Assembly (NCBI GenBank): GCA_045657665.1
Contig: JAZOTN010000004.1
Coordinates: 62,001-126,000 of the forward strand
Source: RUG12461 sp045657665
GTDB lineage: Bacteria; Bacillota; Clostridia; Lachnospirales; Lachnospiraceae
Direction of reading: 5' to 3'
Length of the DNA: 64,000 bases
A program made the translations under genes and the position numbers. Below the pieces are notes generated by a model, which saw only the letters and a program-made list of their open reading frames with translations, ran no database searches and was not told the DNA's origin. This document shows positions 49,737-58,685 of this stretch, one piece after another (position 1 is the first letter of the stretch; each line of letters starts with the position of its first letter).

Positions 49737-50879
49737 ATGAAGCTGAAGACCAAGATCGCTGTTTCTTTTCTCATGATCATCATCATTCCGGTGGTGGGTA
49801 TACTGTTCTTCCTTCTTCTGGCATCGGAGGCTCCCCTTTCGATCTCGGAACGCTTTACGGCGCTCTTTGATTTTTTCCGGGATTTTCCGGAATGGCGGCT
49901 GATCCTTTTTGATCTCGCAGTTTCGATCCTTCTGATCCTGCTGTTCACGGCGATCATGCTGAGCGTCTGGATCTACAGCAGTATCGTAAGCCCTCTTGAG
50001 AAGCTTCGTAAGGCCGTCAGCAACATCAAGGAAGGAAATCTGGACTTTGAACTCAGGGCGGAAGCAAAAGATGAGATCGGCGAGCTTTCCCGCGATTTTG
50101 AGGAGATGCGTGTGCGCCTCAAGGAATCTGCGGAGGAAAAGCTTCAGAACGAGGCCGAAAGCCGCGAGCTGATCCGGAACATCTCTCATGACCTGAAAAC
50201 CCCGATCACAGCCATTCAGGGCTATGCGGAGGGGATCCTTGACGGCGTGGCGGATACACCGGAGAAAAAGGACAAATACGTCCGCACGATCGCCAGCAAG
50301 GCGACGGAAATGACGACGCTGATCAATGAGCTCACGCTTTATTCCCAGATCGATACGAACCGGATCCCGTACAATTTCGCGCGGATCAGCGTACATGAAT
50401 ATTTTTCCGACTGCGCTGAGGAGATCGGCATGGATCTGGAGAATAAGGGAATCACATTCCGCTTTCAGGACATCGTGGAGGGCGACACGGACATTATCGC
50501 CGATCCGGAGCAGCTTTCACGCGTCATTCACAATATTGTCAATAATTCCGTTAAATACATGGATAAACCGGAGGGGTTTATCAGCCTCACGGTGCGCGAT
50601 GCCTATGATTTCGTCCAGGTCGAGATCCGTGACAACGGGAAAGGCGTCGATGTAAAGGAACTGCCTTACATCTTTGACCGCTTTTACCGGACGGACGAAT
50701 CCCGGAATTCCTCTACAGGCGGAAGCGGGATCGGACTTTCGATCGCGAAGAAGATCATTGAGAACCACGGCGGAAAGATTTGGGCGACGGGCAAGGCCGG
50801 TGACGGTATGACGGTTTATTTTGTATTACGCAAATATATGATTGAGGAGAAGGAACATGGCAAGAATACTGATCGTTGA
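49737..50879 (+). CDS. Sensor histidine kinase, HAMP-HisKA-HATPase
   Basis: A 380-residue kinase with two membrane segments (about 7-28 and 58-80) and only a 30-residue external loop. A HAMP domain follows (81-133), then His151 in IRNISHDLKTPITAIQGYAEG, and an ATPase domain with VIHNIVNNSVKYM, DNGKGV, YIFDRFYR and GGSGIGLSIAKKI. The short loop suggests sensing in the membrane. Its last 23 bases overlap the regulator gene, so the pair is co-translated. Neighbours give no clear target. Confidence 0.93.
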   Translation: MKLKTKIAVSFLMIIIIPVVGILFFLLLASEAPLSISERFTALFDFFRDFPEWRLILFDLAVSILLILLFTAIMLSVWIYSSIVSPLEKLRKAVSNIKEGNLDFELRAEAKDEIGELSRDFEEMRVRLKESAEEKLQNEAESRELIRNISHDLKTPITAIQGYAEGILDGVADTPEKKDKYVRTIASKATEMTTLINELTLYSQIDTNRIPYNFARISVHEYFSDCAEEIGMDLENKGITFRFQDIVEGDTDIIADPEQLSRVIHNIVNNSVKYMDKPEGFISLTVRDAYDFVQVEIRDNGKGVDVKELPYIFDRFYRTDESRNSSTGGSGIGLSIAKKIIENHGGKIWATGKAGDGMTVYFVLRKYMIEEKEHGKNTDR

Positions 50880-51543
50880 GGATGAGCTTTCCATCGCGGA
50901 GCTGGAGAAAGACTATCTGGAAAACGAAGGGTTTGAGACTGTGATCGAAACCGACGGCATGCGCGGCTTGATCCGTGCGAAAGAGGAGGACTATGATCTT
51001 TTTCTTCTGGATCTGATGCTGCCGGGAACGGACGGCTTTGAGATCCTCTCAAGACTCCGGGAGACGAAGAATACACCGGTGCTCCTGGTCTCTGCGAAAA
51101 AAGACGATATGGATAAGATCCGCGGGCTCGGACTCGGGGCGGATGACTATATCACGAAACCGTTTTCTCCGAGCGAGCTTGTCGCGAGAGTGAAGGCGCA
51201 TCTTGCGCGCTATGAGGCACTGACCACAGGAAGGACGCAGGGCGACGTGCTTTCCGTCCGCGGGCTCAAGATTGATCGTACGGCGCGGCGCGTCACGGTA
51301 AACGGCGAGGACAAGACGCTGACGCAGAAGGAATATGAGATCCTGCTTTTCCTTGCGGAGCATCCGAACCGTGTCTATACCAAAAAGGAACTGTTCCAGG
51401 AGATCTGGGGCGAGGAAGGGATTGGTGAGAACGCCACGGTGACCGTGCATATCCAGAAGCTCCGTGACAAGATCGAGGTCGACAAGTCCAATCCGCAGTA
51501 TATCGAGACGAGCTGGGGCGTCGGTTACCGCTTCCGGATGTGA
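50857..51543 (+). CDS. OmpR/PhoB-family response regulator
   Basis: A 228-residue regulator with a receiver domain (Asp52 in LFLLDLMLPGTDG, Lys in YITKPFSPSEL) and a winged-helix DNA-binding domain (LTQKEYEILLFLAEHPNRVY, TVTVHIQKLRDKI and GVGYRF). The in-frame ATG at 50842 would add five residues, but GGAGAAGG is well placed for 50857. It works with the kinase encoded directly upstream. Confidence 0.95.
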   Translation: MARILIVEDELSIAELEKDYLENEGFETVIETDGMRGLIRAKEEDYDLFLLDLMLPGTDGFEILSRLRETKNTPVLLVSAKKDDMDKIRGLGLGADDYITKPFSPSELVARVKAHLARYEALTTGRTQGDVLSVRGLKIDRTARRVTVNGEDKTLTQKEYEILLFLAEHPNRVYTKKELFQEIWGEEGIGENATVTVHIQKLRDKIEVDKSNPQYIETSWGVGYRFRM

Positions 51544-51552
51544 GGAAGACTG

Positions 51553-52221
51553 ATGGATGAAAAAGAGATCCTTTTTGAAGACGAATCGATCATCGTGATC
51601 CATAAGGCACCGGGAATCGCCGTACAGACAGCACGCGCGGGCGAGATGGATTATGTGAGCCTCTTAAAGAACCATCGCGCTGAGCGAAAAGAGGAGCCGT
51701 ATATCGCTGTGATACACCGGCTGGATCAGCCCGTGGAGGGAGTTGTGCTTTTTGCGAAAAACGCGAAGGATGCGGCGGACCTCTCGGGCCAGATGGCAAG
51801 GGGCGGCATGGAAAAGTACTATCTTGCCGTTGTGACGGATCATGAGCTCCCCGGCGAAGGGACTCTCACCGATTTTATCCGGAAGGACGATAAGACAAAT
51901 CTTTCAAGGATCGTGCCGGAGGGCACAAAAGACGCAAAAAAAGCAGTTCTTTCGTTTCGGAAGCTGGAAACGGACGGGAAGTACGCGCTCGTAGAGATTC
52001 ATCTCCTCACCGGCCGTCATCACCAGATCCGCGCGCAGATGGCACACCGTGGGTGGCCTGTCAGAGGCGACCGGAAATACGGGTCTGTCAGGGAGAATGC
52101 GCCGTTTCATCCGCTGGCGCTCTGCGGATACCGGCTTTCCTTTACACATCCTAAGGACGGAGATGTGAAAACATTTGAGATCTCGCCGAAAGGGGAGGAA
52201 TTCAGGAGGTATCGGATATGA
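51553..52221 (+). CDS. RluA-family pseudouridine synthase
   Basis: A 222-residue enzyme without an S4 domain. The active-site motif is IHRLDQPVEG with catalytic Asp58; KYYLAVV and LLTGRHHQIRAQMAHRGWPV complete the family pattern. It converts uridine to pseudouridine in rRNA or tRNA; the target cannot be told. Start nine bases behind the regulator gene and overlap of four bases with the next gene suggest one operon. Confidence 0.9.
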   Translation: MDEKEILFEDESIIVIHKAPGIAVQTARAGEMDYVSLLKNHRAERKEEPYIAVIHRLDQPVEGVVLFAKNAKDAADLSGQMARGGMEKYYLAVVTDHELPGEGTLTDFIRKDDKTNLSRIVPEGTKDAKKAVLSFRKLETDGKYALVEIHLLTGRHHQIRAQMAHRGWPVRGDRKYGSVRENAPFHPLALCGYRLSFTHPKDGDVKTFEISPKGEEFRRYRI

Positions 52222-53234
52222 GATATGGGAAGTTTTTACCGGAGAACGGAACGATCGGTTTTGTCGCACCGTCTTTCGGAGGCGCTATAGAGCCGTATCG
52301 CACGATGCTGAATGCAGCATTGGACCGGTTTCGGAAAATGGGATATCAAACGGATCTCGGGCCGAACTGCTACGAGGATAAGGGGATCGGCATCAGCAAC
52401 ACGCCGCCTCTTTGCGCGAAGGAACTGATGGATTCTTACTGCTCCGACCGGAATGATGTGATCATTTCCTGCGGCGGAGGGGAGCTGATGTGCGAGATCC
52501 TGCCGTTCCTTGATTTTGAAAGGCTGCGGGAAGCGGAGCCGAAGTGGTACATGGGTTACTCCGACAATACGAATTTCACGTTTTTGCAGGCGACGCTTGC
52601 TGACACTGCGTCATTCTACGGGCCGTGTGCCGGATCGTTCGGGATGGAGCCCTGGCATGAGTCGATCTCGGATGCCATGTCCCTCCTCACTGGGAAAAAG
52701 TGTGAGGTGTCCGGCTATGATATGTGGGAGATCGAGAGCCTGAAGGATGAAGAAAATCCACTTGTTCCCTATCATCTGACGGAAAAACGCCGGATCGTCG
52801 GCGGAGATGCAAAGATGACGGGGCGCCTTTTGGGGGGATGCCTTGACTGCCTCACAAACTTCGTCGGAACGCCTTATGACGGGGTCAGGGGATTCTTGGA
52901 AAAATACCGGGATGACGGTGTCATCTGGTTTCTGGAAGCATGTGACCTCAACGTGTTCTCCATCCGGCGGGCGCTCTGGCAGCTCCGCGAAGCCGGGTGG
53001 TTTGAGACAGCGAAGGGATTCCTGATTGGAAGACCGATGCACTATGATGAGCCGATGATGGGACTGGACCGGCATACTGCGGTCACAGGAGTTCTCTCGG
53101 AACTGAAAGTGCCCGTGATCATGGACATTGATCTCGGCCATCTCCCGCCCATGATGCCGCTCATCTGCGGGAGCCTCGCCGATGTTACGGTCTCCGGAAA
53201 CGACATCCGGATTCGGATGGATACTTCTCGATAA
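52218..53234 (+). CDS. S66-family LD-carboxypeptidase / MccF-like serine peptidase
   Basis: A 338-residue cytosolic serine peptidase. The nucleophile is Ser115 in WYMGYSDNTNF; the Glu is in WFLEACDLN and the His in DLGHLPPMMPL, the usual Ser-Glu-His triad of S66. The family trims the terminal D-Ala of recycled murein tetrapeptides (LdcA) or detoxifies microcin C7-like compounds (MccF). The sequence is of the general type and context does not decide. ATGA overlap with the synthase gene. Confidence 0.87.
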   Translation: MRYGKFLPENGTIGFVAPSFGGAIEPYRTMLNAALDRFRKMGYQTDLGPNCYEDKGIGISNTPPLCAKELMDSYCSDRNDVIISCGGGELMCEILPFLDFERLREAEPKWYMGYSDNTNFTFLQATLADTASFYGPCAGSFGMEPWHESISDAMSLLTGKKCEVSGYDMWEIESLKDEENPLVPYHLTEKRRIVGGDAKMTGRLLGGCLDCLTNFVGTPYDGVRGFLEKYRDDGVIWFLEACDLNVFSIRRALWQLREAGWFETAKGFLIGRPMHYDEPMMGLDRHTAVTGVLSELKVPVIMDIDLGHLPPMMPLICGSLADVTVSGNDIRIRMDTSR

Positions 53235-53239
53235 AAAAT

Positions 53240-53286
53240 CGCCCCGGGTGATTTGGCTACTGCCTTGAAACCCGGGGCGTTTTTTG
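53240..53286. terminator. Terminator between convergent genes
   Basis: CGCCCCGGGT and ACCCGGGGCG with a T-run on the plus side and an A-run on the other, so it can serve both genes. Confidence 0.92.
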
Positions 53287-53298
53287 TTTTTCTCTGGA

Positions 53299-54645
53299 TT
53301 ACCGGTTGGTTTTCCGCCAGATCTTCATCTTTTCAGCTTCTTTGATCAGCTCATCCCGGAAATCCGGATGTGCAAGTCCAATGATCGCTTCGGCTCTCTG
53401 CCAGGTGGAAAGCCCTTTCAGATTGGCGATGCCGAATTCCGTCACGAGATACATCGGGTTTGCCCGGGTGTCAGTGACGACGGAACCCGGATGGAGGGTC
53501 GGAAGGATCCTCGAATGAAGCTTTCCTTCCTTGTCCGTAAAGGTCGAAGAGCAGCAGATAAAGCTCTTTCCTCCGTTTGAAAGATACGCGCCGAGCACAA
53601 AGTCAAGCTGTCCGCCGGCTCCGCTGATGTGCTTGAAACCGGAGGTTTCCGAAGAGATCTGTCCGAAGAGATCGATGTCTACGGTGTTGTTGATCGAAAT
53701 GAAATTGTCCAGAGCTGCGATCCGCCGGACATCATTGACATAATCCACCGGAGCGCTCATGACCTGCGGATTGTTATCCACGAAATCATAGAGTTTCTTG
53801 GTTCCGGCACCAAACGCGAAGGTCTGCCGGCCGGGATCGATGTTTTTCTTAAGACCTGTGATCTTTCCTGCTTTTGAGATATCCACAAACGCATCCACAT
53901 ACATTTCCGTATGGACACCGAGATCTTTGAGGTCGGATTCCGCGATCATGGCGCCGACCGCGTTCGGCATGCCGCCGATCCCGAGCTGGAGGCAGGCACC
54001 GTTGGGGATCATGGAAACGATCTTTTCTGCCACGGCCTTGTCGACATCGGATGGAGCGCTGCCTCCCGGGATCTCACCGAGCGGCGGGTTGTCCCCTTCC
54101 ACGATCCAGGTGACGTCATCGACATGGATACCGGACTCAAATCCGCCGAGACAGCGGGGCATGTTCTGGTTGACCTCAACGAGGATATAGTCCGCTCTTT
54201 CACAGACAGCGGTAAGATGGGATGCGTTCGGCCCGAAATTGAAATAACCGTGGGAATCCATGGGTGCAACCTGCATCATGACAACCTTCGGACGGTTTTC
54301 TTCGTCCATATCACGGTAATAACGGGGAAGCTCGGAGTATTTGACCGGGATGTAATAGCAGCAGCCTTCTGCGATCATCTTGCGTTCCACGCCGGACATA
54401 TGCCAGGAATTCCAGGTAAAGTGTTCCTTTCCGTCCTCCCGGTCAAAAACAGCCGGCTTTTTGAAGATGATACCGCCTCTAAGCTTTACGTCTGTAAGCT
54501 CGTCCGTGCGCTTGGCAAGTGCTTTGTCAAGGATGTCCGCTGTTCCCGTTGTCCATCCGTAGTCCACCCAGTCGCCGGATTTTACGCATTTTACGGCTTC
54601 TTCCGGGGTTGTCAGTTTCTTCTGGTAAGTTTCCTGATACGACAT
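53299..54645 (-). CDS. but: Butyryl-CoA:acetate CoA-transferase
   Basis: A 448-residue CoA-transferase of the acetyl-CoA hydrolase/4-hydroxybutyrate CoA-transferase family. Long stretches match the gut-clostridial enzyme, such as SGDWVDYGWTTGTADILDKA, WNSWHMSGVERKMI, NMPRCLGGFESGIHV, QLGIGGMPNAVGAMIAESDL and GLSTWQRAEALI-like GLSTWQRAEAIIGLAHPDF. It moves CoA from butyryl-CoA to acetate, the last step of butyrate formation in many gut Firmicutes. Propionyl- or other acyl-CoA may also be used. The ATG at 54645 has GAGGAAAAG before it. Repeat copy B lies directly upstream. Confidence 0.9.
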   Translation of the reverse strand: MSYQETYQKKLTTPEEAVKCVKSGDWVDYGWTTGTADILDKALAKRTDELTDVKLRGGIIFKKPAVFDREDGKEHFTWNSWHMSGVERKMIAEGCCYYIPVKYSELPRYYRDMDEENRPKVVMMQVAPMDSHGYFNFGPNASHLTAVCERADYILVEVNQNMPRCLGGFESGIHVDDVTWIVEGDNPPLGEIPGGSAPSDVDKAVAEKIVSMIPNGACLQLGIGGMPNAVGAMIAESDLKDLGVHTEMYVDAFVDISKAGKITGLKKNIDPGRQTFAFGAGTKKLYDFVDNNPQVMSAPVDYVNDVRRIAALDNFISINNTVDIDLFGQISSETSGFKHISGAGGQLDFVLGAYLSNGGKSFICCSSTFTDKEGKLHSRILPTLHPGSVVTDTRANPMYLVTEFGIANLKGLSTWQRAEAIIGLAHPDFRDELIKEAEKMKIWRKTNR

Positions 54646-54671
54646 ATCTTTTCCTCGCTTTCCCAAGAATC

Positions 54672-54829
54672 ATCATGATGCTGGGGTCAAAAGTGCCATG
54701 CGATGAAATCGCATGTGCACTTTGCACGAAGAATCGCTCTGACATGCTGGCATGTCGAGGCGATTCCTTGTGCAAAGGTCACAATGCCGCAAGCGGCATG
54801 TGACTTTTGACTCTAGCAACATCATCATG
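54672..54829 (-). repeat. Three-hairpin palindromic repeat, copy B
   Basis: Inverted copy of 5575-5723 with outer arms CATGATGCTGGGGTCAAAAG and its complement near 54829. The two side hairpins are the same, whereas the central stem reads GACATGCTGGCATGTC in place of CCAAGCTAGCTTGG and is again self-complementary. It lies between the divergent CoA-transferase and SDR genes. Confidence 0.88.
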
Positions 54830-54871
54830 TTTACAAAATATAGAAATATCATAGCACACGAAACGGACTCA

Positions 54872-54880
54872 TGGTATAGT
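54872..54880 (+). promoter_or_regulatory. Extended -10 promoter of the SDR gene, predicted leaderless
   Basis: TGGTATAGT (54872-54880) is followed by six bases and the ATG at 54887. No convincing -35 box and no Shine-Dalgarno sequence. Confidence 0.5.
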
Positions 54881-54886
54881 GAAATC

Positions 54887-55609
54887 ATGAAAAAAACAGT
54901 TTTGATCACGGGAGCGTCGCGCGGCATCGGTGCGGCGGCAGCCCGCAGATTTGCAGAGGAAGGATTCGATCTGATCCTGATCTGCAGGGAAAAAATGGAT
55001 CTTCTTAAGGAACTTGCCGCTGAGATGAAGGAGCGGCACGGCATTTCGGTGAAGTGCTTTTCAGGAGATACAGGAGATGAAGCCTTTGTCCGGAAAACCG
55101 TTGAGGAAGCCGGGACGATAGATGTTCTCATCAACAACGCCGGGATCTCAAAAACAGGTCTGCTTACGGACATGTCTCTTGCGGAATGGGAGGAGATCCT
55201 TAATGCGAACCTGACTTCGGTCTTTTTGTTCTGCAAATACACTGTTCCTGAGATGGTGAGAAGGAAATCCGGCCGTATCATCAACATTTCTTCCGTATGG
55301 GGGAGTGTCGGCGCAAGCTGTGAGGCGGCTTATTCGGCGTCCAAAGGCGGCGTGGAGGCGCTTACAAAGGCTCTTGCGAAGGAGCTGGCACCGAGCGGCA
55401 TCATGGTGAACGCCGTTGCGCCGGGATGCATCGACACGGACATGAATGCACATCTGTCCGAAGACGACAGAAGGTCACTCTCGGAAGAGATCCCCATGGG
55501 ACGGTTCGGCAGGCCGGAGGAAGCAGCAGAGCTGATCTTCGGGGTCGCGACAGCCCCGGAGTACCTGACAGGACAGGTTATCACGCTCTCAGGAGGGTGG
55601 ATGAACTGA
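54887..55609 (+). CDS. Short-chain dehydrogenase/reductase, FabG-like
   Basis: A 240-residue SDR enzyme: VLITGASRGIGAAAARRF for NAD(P) binding, VLINNAGISKTG, the catalytic Ser-Tyr-Lys set with NISSVWGSVG and AAYSASKGGVEALTKA, and the end YLTGQVITLSGGWMN. It is close to 3-oxoacyl-ACP reductase in pattern, yet lies outside any fatty acid operon, so the substrate is open. The frame extends upstream to 54752 through repeat copy B; the motif order and promoter point to 54887. Confidence 0.85.
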   Translation: MKKTVLITGASRGIGAAAARRFAEEGFDLILICREKMDLLKELAAEMKERHGISVKCFSGDTGDEAFVRKTVEEAGTIDVLINNAGISKTGLLTDMSLAEWEEILNANLTSVFLFCKYTVPEMVRRKSGRIINISSVWGSVGASCEAAYSASKGGVEALTKALAKELAPSGIMVNAVAPGCIDTDMNAHLSEDDRRSLSEEIPMGRFGRPEEAAELIFGVATAPEYLTGQVITLSGGWMN

Positions 55610-55621
55610 ATAAAAATAGAA

Positions 55622-55649
55622 TTGCTTAAAACTGCACTTTTGCTATAAT
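55622..55649 (+). promoter_or_regulatory. Promoter of the hpf-ddl-murF operon
   Basis: TTGCTT (55622-55627) and TATAAT (55644-55649) with a 16-base spacer. Confidence 0.55.
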
Positions 55650-55706
55650 AATGGTATCGGGACGGTTTTGTCTCCCGAAATATGAAACGTAAAGGAGAGG
55701 GGTTCT

Positions 55707-56234
55707 ATGCGAATTACGATTACAGGAAGAAATATCGACCTGACGGACGGGCTGAAGACAGCGGTTGAGGACAAGCTTTCCAAGCTTGACAAGTATTTCA
55801 GTGCCGAAACAGAGGCGCATGTGACACTTTCTGTGGAAAAGGAGCGTCAGAAGATCGAGGTGACGATCCCGATGAAAGGCAATATCATCCGTTCCGAGCA
55901 GGTCAGCAATGATATGTATGTCTCCATCGATCTGGTGGAGGAGATCATCGAACGCCAGCTCAAGAAATACCGGAAAAAACTGATCAGCCAGAAGCAGAGC
56001 GAGAGCTTCTTTAAAAAGGACTTCCTGGAGAAGGATGCAGATACCGACGAGGAAGTGACGATCAGCAGAGTCAAGAAATTCGACGTAAAGCCGATGTATC
56101 CGGAGGATGCCTGCGTACAGATGGAGCTCCTCGGCCACAGCTTCTTTGTATTCCGCAATGCGGAAACGGATGAGGTAAACGTCGTCTACAAGAGAAAAGG
56201 AAATACTTACGGCATCATTGAGCCGGAGTTCTAG
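55707..56234 (+). CDS. hpf: Long-form ribosome hibernation promoting factor
   Basis: A 175-residue protein. The N-terminal S30AE domain begins MRITITGRNIDLTDGLKTAV and LSKLDKYF, and a C-terminal dimerisation domain shows KKFDVKPMYPEDACVQMELL and FFVFRNAETDEVNVVYKRKG. The long form pairs two 70S ribosomes into inactive 100S dimers. AAAGGAGAGG precedes the ATG. The ddl gene follows in the same direction. Confidence 0.95.
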   Translation: MRITITGRNIDLTDGLKTAVEDKLSKLDKYFSAETEAHVTLSVEKERQKIEVTIPMKGNIIRSEQVSNDMYVSIDLVEEIIERQLKKYRKKLISQKQSESFFKKDFLEKDADTDEEVTISRVKKFDVKPMYPEDACVQMELLGHSFFVFRNAETDEVNVVYKRKGNTYGIIEPEF

Positions 56235-56245
56235 GAGGCATAACG

Positions 56246-57292
56246 TTGAACATCGTTGTTTTAGCGGGAGGACTTTCGACCGAGCGTGATGTCTCTTTCG
56301 TAACGGGAAATCAGGTCACAAAAGCACTTCGGGAAAACGGCCATAAGGTCATTATGCTCGACCTTTTTATGGGATACGGAAAGACCGGCGATAATCTTTC
56401 GGACGCGTTTGAGCGTACCGAAGAGATCAGTGTAAAGCCGGGAGCGATCTCTGATACCGCGCCGGATCTGGAGGCGGTCAAGGCGATGAGAGAAGATAAG
56501 TCCGCCAGTGAGATCGGCCCGAATGTGCTGACACTCTGCAGGATGGCGGATGTGGTGTTCCTCGGGCTTCACGGAAAATCCGGTGAGGACGGCAGGATCC
56601 AGGCGACGCTTGACCTTTACGGGGTACGCTATACCGGGAGCGATTACCTTTCCAGCGCGATCTGCATGGATAAAAGCACGGCAAAGGTTTTCCTGAAATC
56701 CGCGGGTGTACCGACACCGCAGGGTATCGTCCTTCGTGACCGGAACACGGCATCCGAAGAGATCAGGAGGAGGATGGCCTTTCCCTGCGTGATCAAACCG
56801 CTCTCCGGCGGTTCCAGTATCGGTGTTTCCATTGTCCGCGGGACGAAAGAGATGGAAGAGGCGCTTGATGAAGCGTTCCGGTGGGATACGGCGATTCTGG
56901 TGGAGGAATACATTTCCGGCAGGGAATTCGGTGTCGGTGTGATCTCCGGCAAAGCGCTCCCGGTGATTGAGATTGCGCCGCTGGAAGGCTTTTATGACTA
57001 CAAAAACAAGTACAAGGCCGGAAGCACGATCGAGACATGTCCCGCCAAGATCACACTTGAGCAGACCGAGAAGATGCAGCAGTATGCAGAGCAGGCGGCG
57101 AAAGCGCTGGGGCTTACCACTTATTCCAGGATGGATTTTCTGATGAAGGAAAACGGCGAGATCTATTGCCTCGAGGCGAATACGCTTCCCGGCATGACTC
57201 CGACCAGTCTCATCCCGCAGGAGGCTGCGGCGATCGGCATCGGTTTCAACGAGCTCTGTGAGAAGCTCGTTCAGATCAGCGTGAAGAATTAG
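56246..57292 (+). CDS. ddl: D-alanine--D-alanine ligase
   Basis: A 348-residue ATP-grasp enzyme that makes D-Ala-D-Ala for peptidoglycan. Motifs: VVLAGGLSTERDVSF, FLGLHGKSGEDGRIQ, CMDKSTAK, FPCVIKPLSGGSSIGVS, and LEANTLPGMTPTSLIPQ. The start is TTG, preceded by AGGAGGC; the gene begins 11 bases after hpf. An insertion of about 60 residues lies between the first motif and the active site. MurF, the enzyme that uses the dipeptide, is coded next. Confidence 0.93.
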   Translation: MNIVVLAGGLSTERDVSFVTGNQVTKALRENGHKVIMLDLFMGYGKTGDNLSDAFERTEEISVKPGAISDTAPDLEAVKAMREDKSASEIGPNVLTLCRMADVVFLGLHGKSGEDGRIQATLDLYGVRYTGSDYLSSAICMDKSTAKVFLKSAGVPTPQGIVLRDRNTASEEIRRRMAFPCVIKPLSGGSSIGVSIVRGTKEMEEALDEAFRWDTAILVEEYISGREFGVGVISGKALPVIEIAPLEGFYDYKNKYKAGSTIETCPAKITLEQTEKMQQYAEQAAKALGLTTYSRMDFLMKENGEIYCLEANTLPGMTPTSLIPQEAAAIGIGFNELCEKLVQISVKN

Positions 57293-57302
57293 GGAAACAA
57301 AA

Positions 57303-58685
57303 ATGAAAAACATGACATTAAGCAATATCGCGGAAGCGTGCCACGGCACGCTTCTTACCGTAAACGGCCAAAAAACTATCGACAGGGAAGTCACGGGCGT
57401 TGTGATTGACAGCAGGAAATGCACTCCCGGCAATCTTTTTGTGGCGATCCCCGGAAACCGCGTGGACGGTCACCGGTTTGTTCCGCAGGTTTTAAAGGGT
57501 GGCGCAGCGGCTGCAGTGGTCGAAAAAATGCCCTCCGAGGTGACGGGTCCGATCATTCTGGTACAGTCCACGGAAGAAGCTCTCGGCGAGATCGCCGCTT
57601 TTTACCGGAGCGCTCTTGATGTCACCGTGGTCGGTGTGACGGGGAGTGTCGGAAAGACGAGCACAAAGGAAACGATCGCTGCGGTCCTTTCAAAACAATT
57701 TCATGTGCTTTCGACAGAAGGAAATTTTAATAATAAGTTCGGCCTGCCCCTGACGATCTTCCGCATGACAAAGGATACGCAGGTCGCGGTGCTTGAGATG
57801 GGGATTTCGGATTTTGGTGAGATGACTTATCTTTCCAACATCGCAAAACCGGATATCGCGGTGATCACCAATATCGGCGAATGCCATCTTGAATTTCTCG
57901 GGGACCGGAACGGCGTATTAAAGGCGAAGACCGAGATCTTTTCCGGCCTCAGGGAAGGAGGACAGGTTGTTCTGAACGGAGACGATGATAAACTCCGCAC
58001 GGTTAAGGAAGCAGGCGGCAAAAAGCCGGTTTTCTTTGGCACGTCGATCGGGGATGCTTACTATGCAGGAGATATCAGGCCTCTCGGACTTGACGGCGTT
58101 GAGATGAATCTGTACTTTTCCCATTATCCGGAAGGGAAGACCGTTACGATCCATGTTCCCGGGAAACACAACGTCTATAATGCCCTTGCCGCAGCCGCGG
58201 TGGGAGATCTCCTCGGCATGATGCCGCAGAGGATCATTGACGGGATCGAAAGCTACCGTACGATCGGTGGCCGGAGCAATGTGATCCGGACAGAGAAACT
58301 GACGATCCTGGATGACTGCTACAACGCGAATCCGGTTTCCATGAAGGAAGCGCTGGAGACGCTCTCCTACGCACAGGGCCGGCGGATCGCTGTGCTCGGA
58401 GATATGGGAGAACTCGGCGAAACCGAAAAAGAACTCCATCGCGAGGTCGGTACCTGCTTGTCGGATACGGAGATTGAGACTGCTTTCTGCGCGGGGCCTC
58501 TGATGAAAAGCCTGGAGGAGGAAGTACGCCGCCTTTCCCCGGACAAAGAAGTCTTTTATTTCGAAGCAAAAAAGGAGCTCCTGGAAAAGCTCCTTGATTA
58601 TGTCCGGACGGGGGATACGATCCTCGTCAAGGCTTCGCATTTTATGGATTTTCCGGAGATCGTGGACAAGCTGAAAGAGTTATAA
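57303..58685 (+). CDS. murF: MurF, UDP-MurNAc-tripeptide--D-Ala-D-Ala ligase
   Basis: A 460-residue Mur ligase. Motifs: DSRKCTPGNLFVAIPG in the N-terminal domain, VGVTGSVGKTSTKE for ATP, EGNFNNKFGLPLT, AVLEMGISDFGEM, and DDCYNANPVSMKEAL. Adds the D-Ala-D-Ala made by Ddl to the UDP-muramyl tripeptide. It starts ten bases after ddl and its end overlaps the opposite plsC gene by six bases. Confidence 0.95.
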   Translation: MKNMTLSNIAEACHGTLLTVNGQKTIDREVTGVVIDSRKCTPGNLFVAIPGNRVDGHRFVPQVLKGGAAAAVVEKMPSEVTGPIILVQSTEEALGEIAAFYRSALDVTVVGVTGSVGKTSTKETIAAVLSKQFHVLSTEGNFNNKFGLPLTIFRMTKDTQVAVLEMGISDFGEMTYLSNIAKPDIAVITNIGECHLEFLGDRNGVLKAKTEIFSGLREGGQVVLNGDDDKLRTVKEAGGKKPVFFGTSIGDAYYAGDIRPLGLDGVEMNLYFSHYPEGKTVTIHVPGKHNVYNALAAAAVGDLLGMMPQRIIDGIESYRTIGGRSNVIRTEKLTILDDCYNANPVSMKEALETLSYAQGRRIAVLGDMGELGETEKELHREVGTCLSDTEIETAFCAGPLMKSLEEEVRRLSPDKEVFYFEAKKELLEKLLDYVRTGDTILVKASHFMDFPEIVDKLKEL

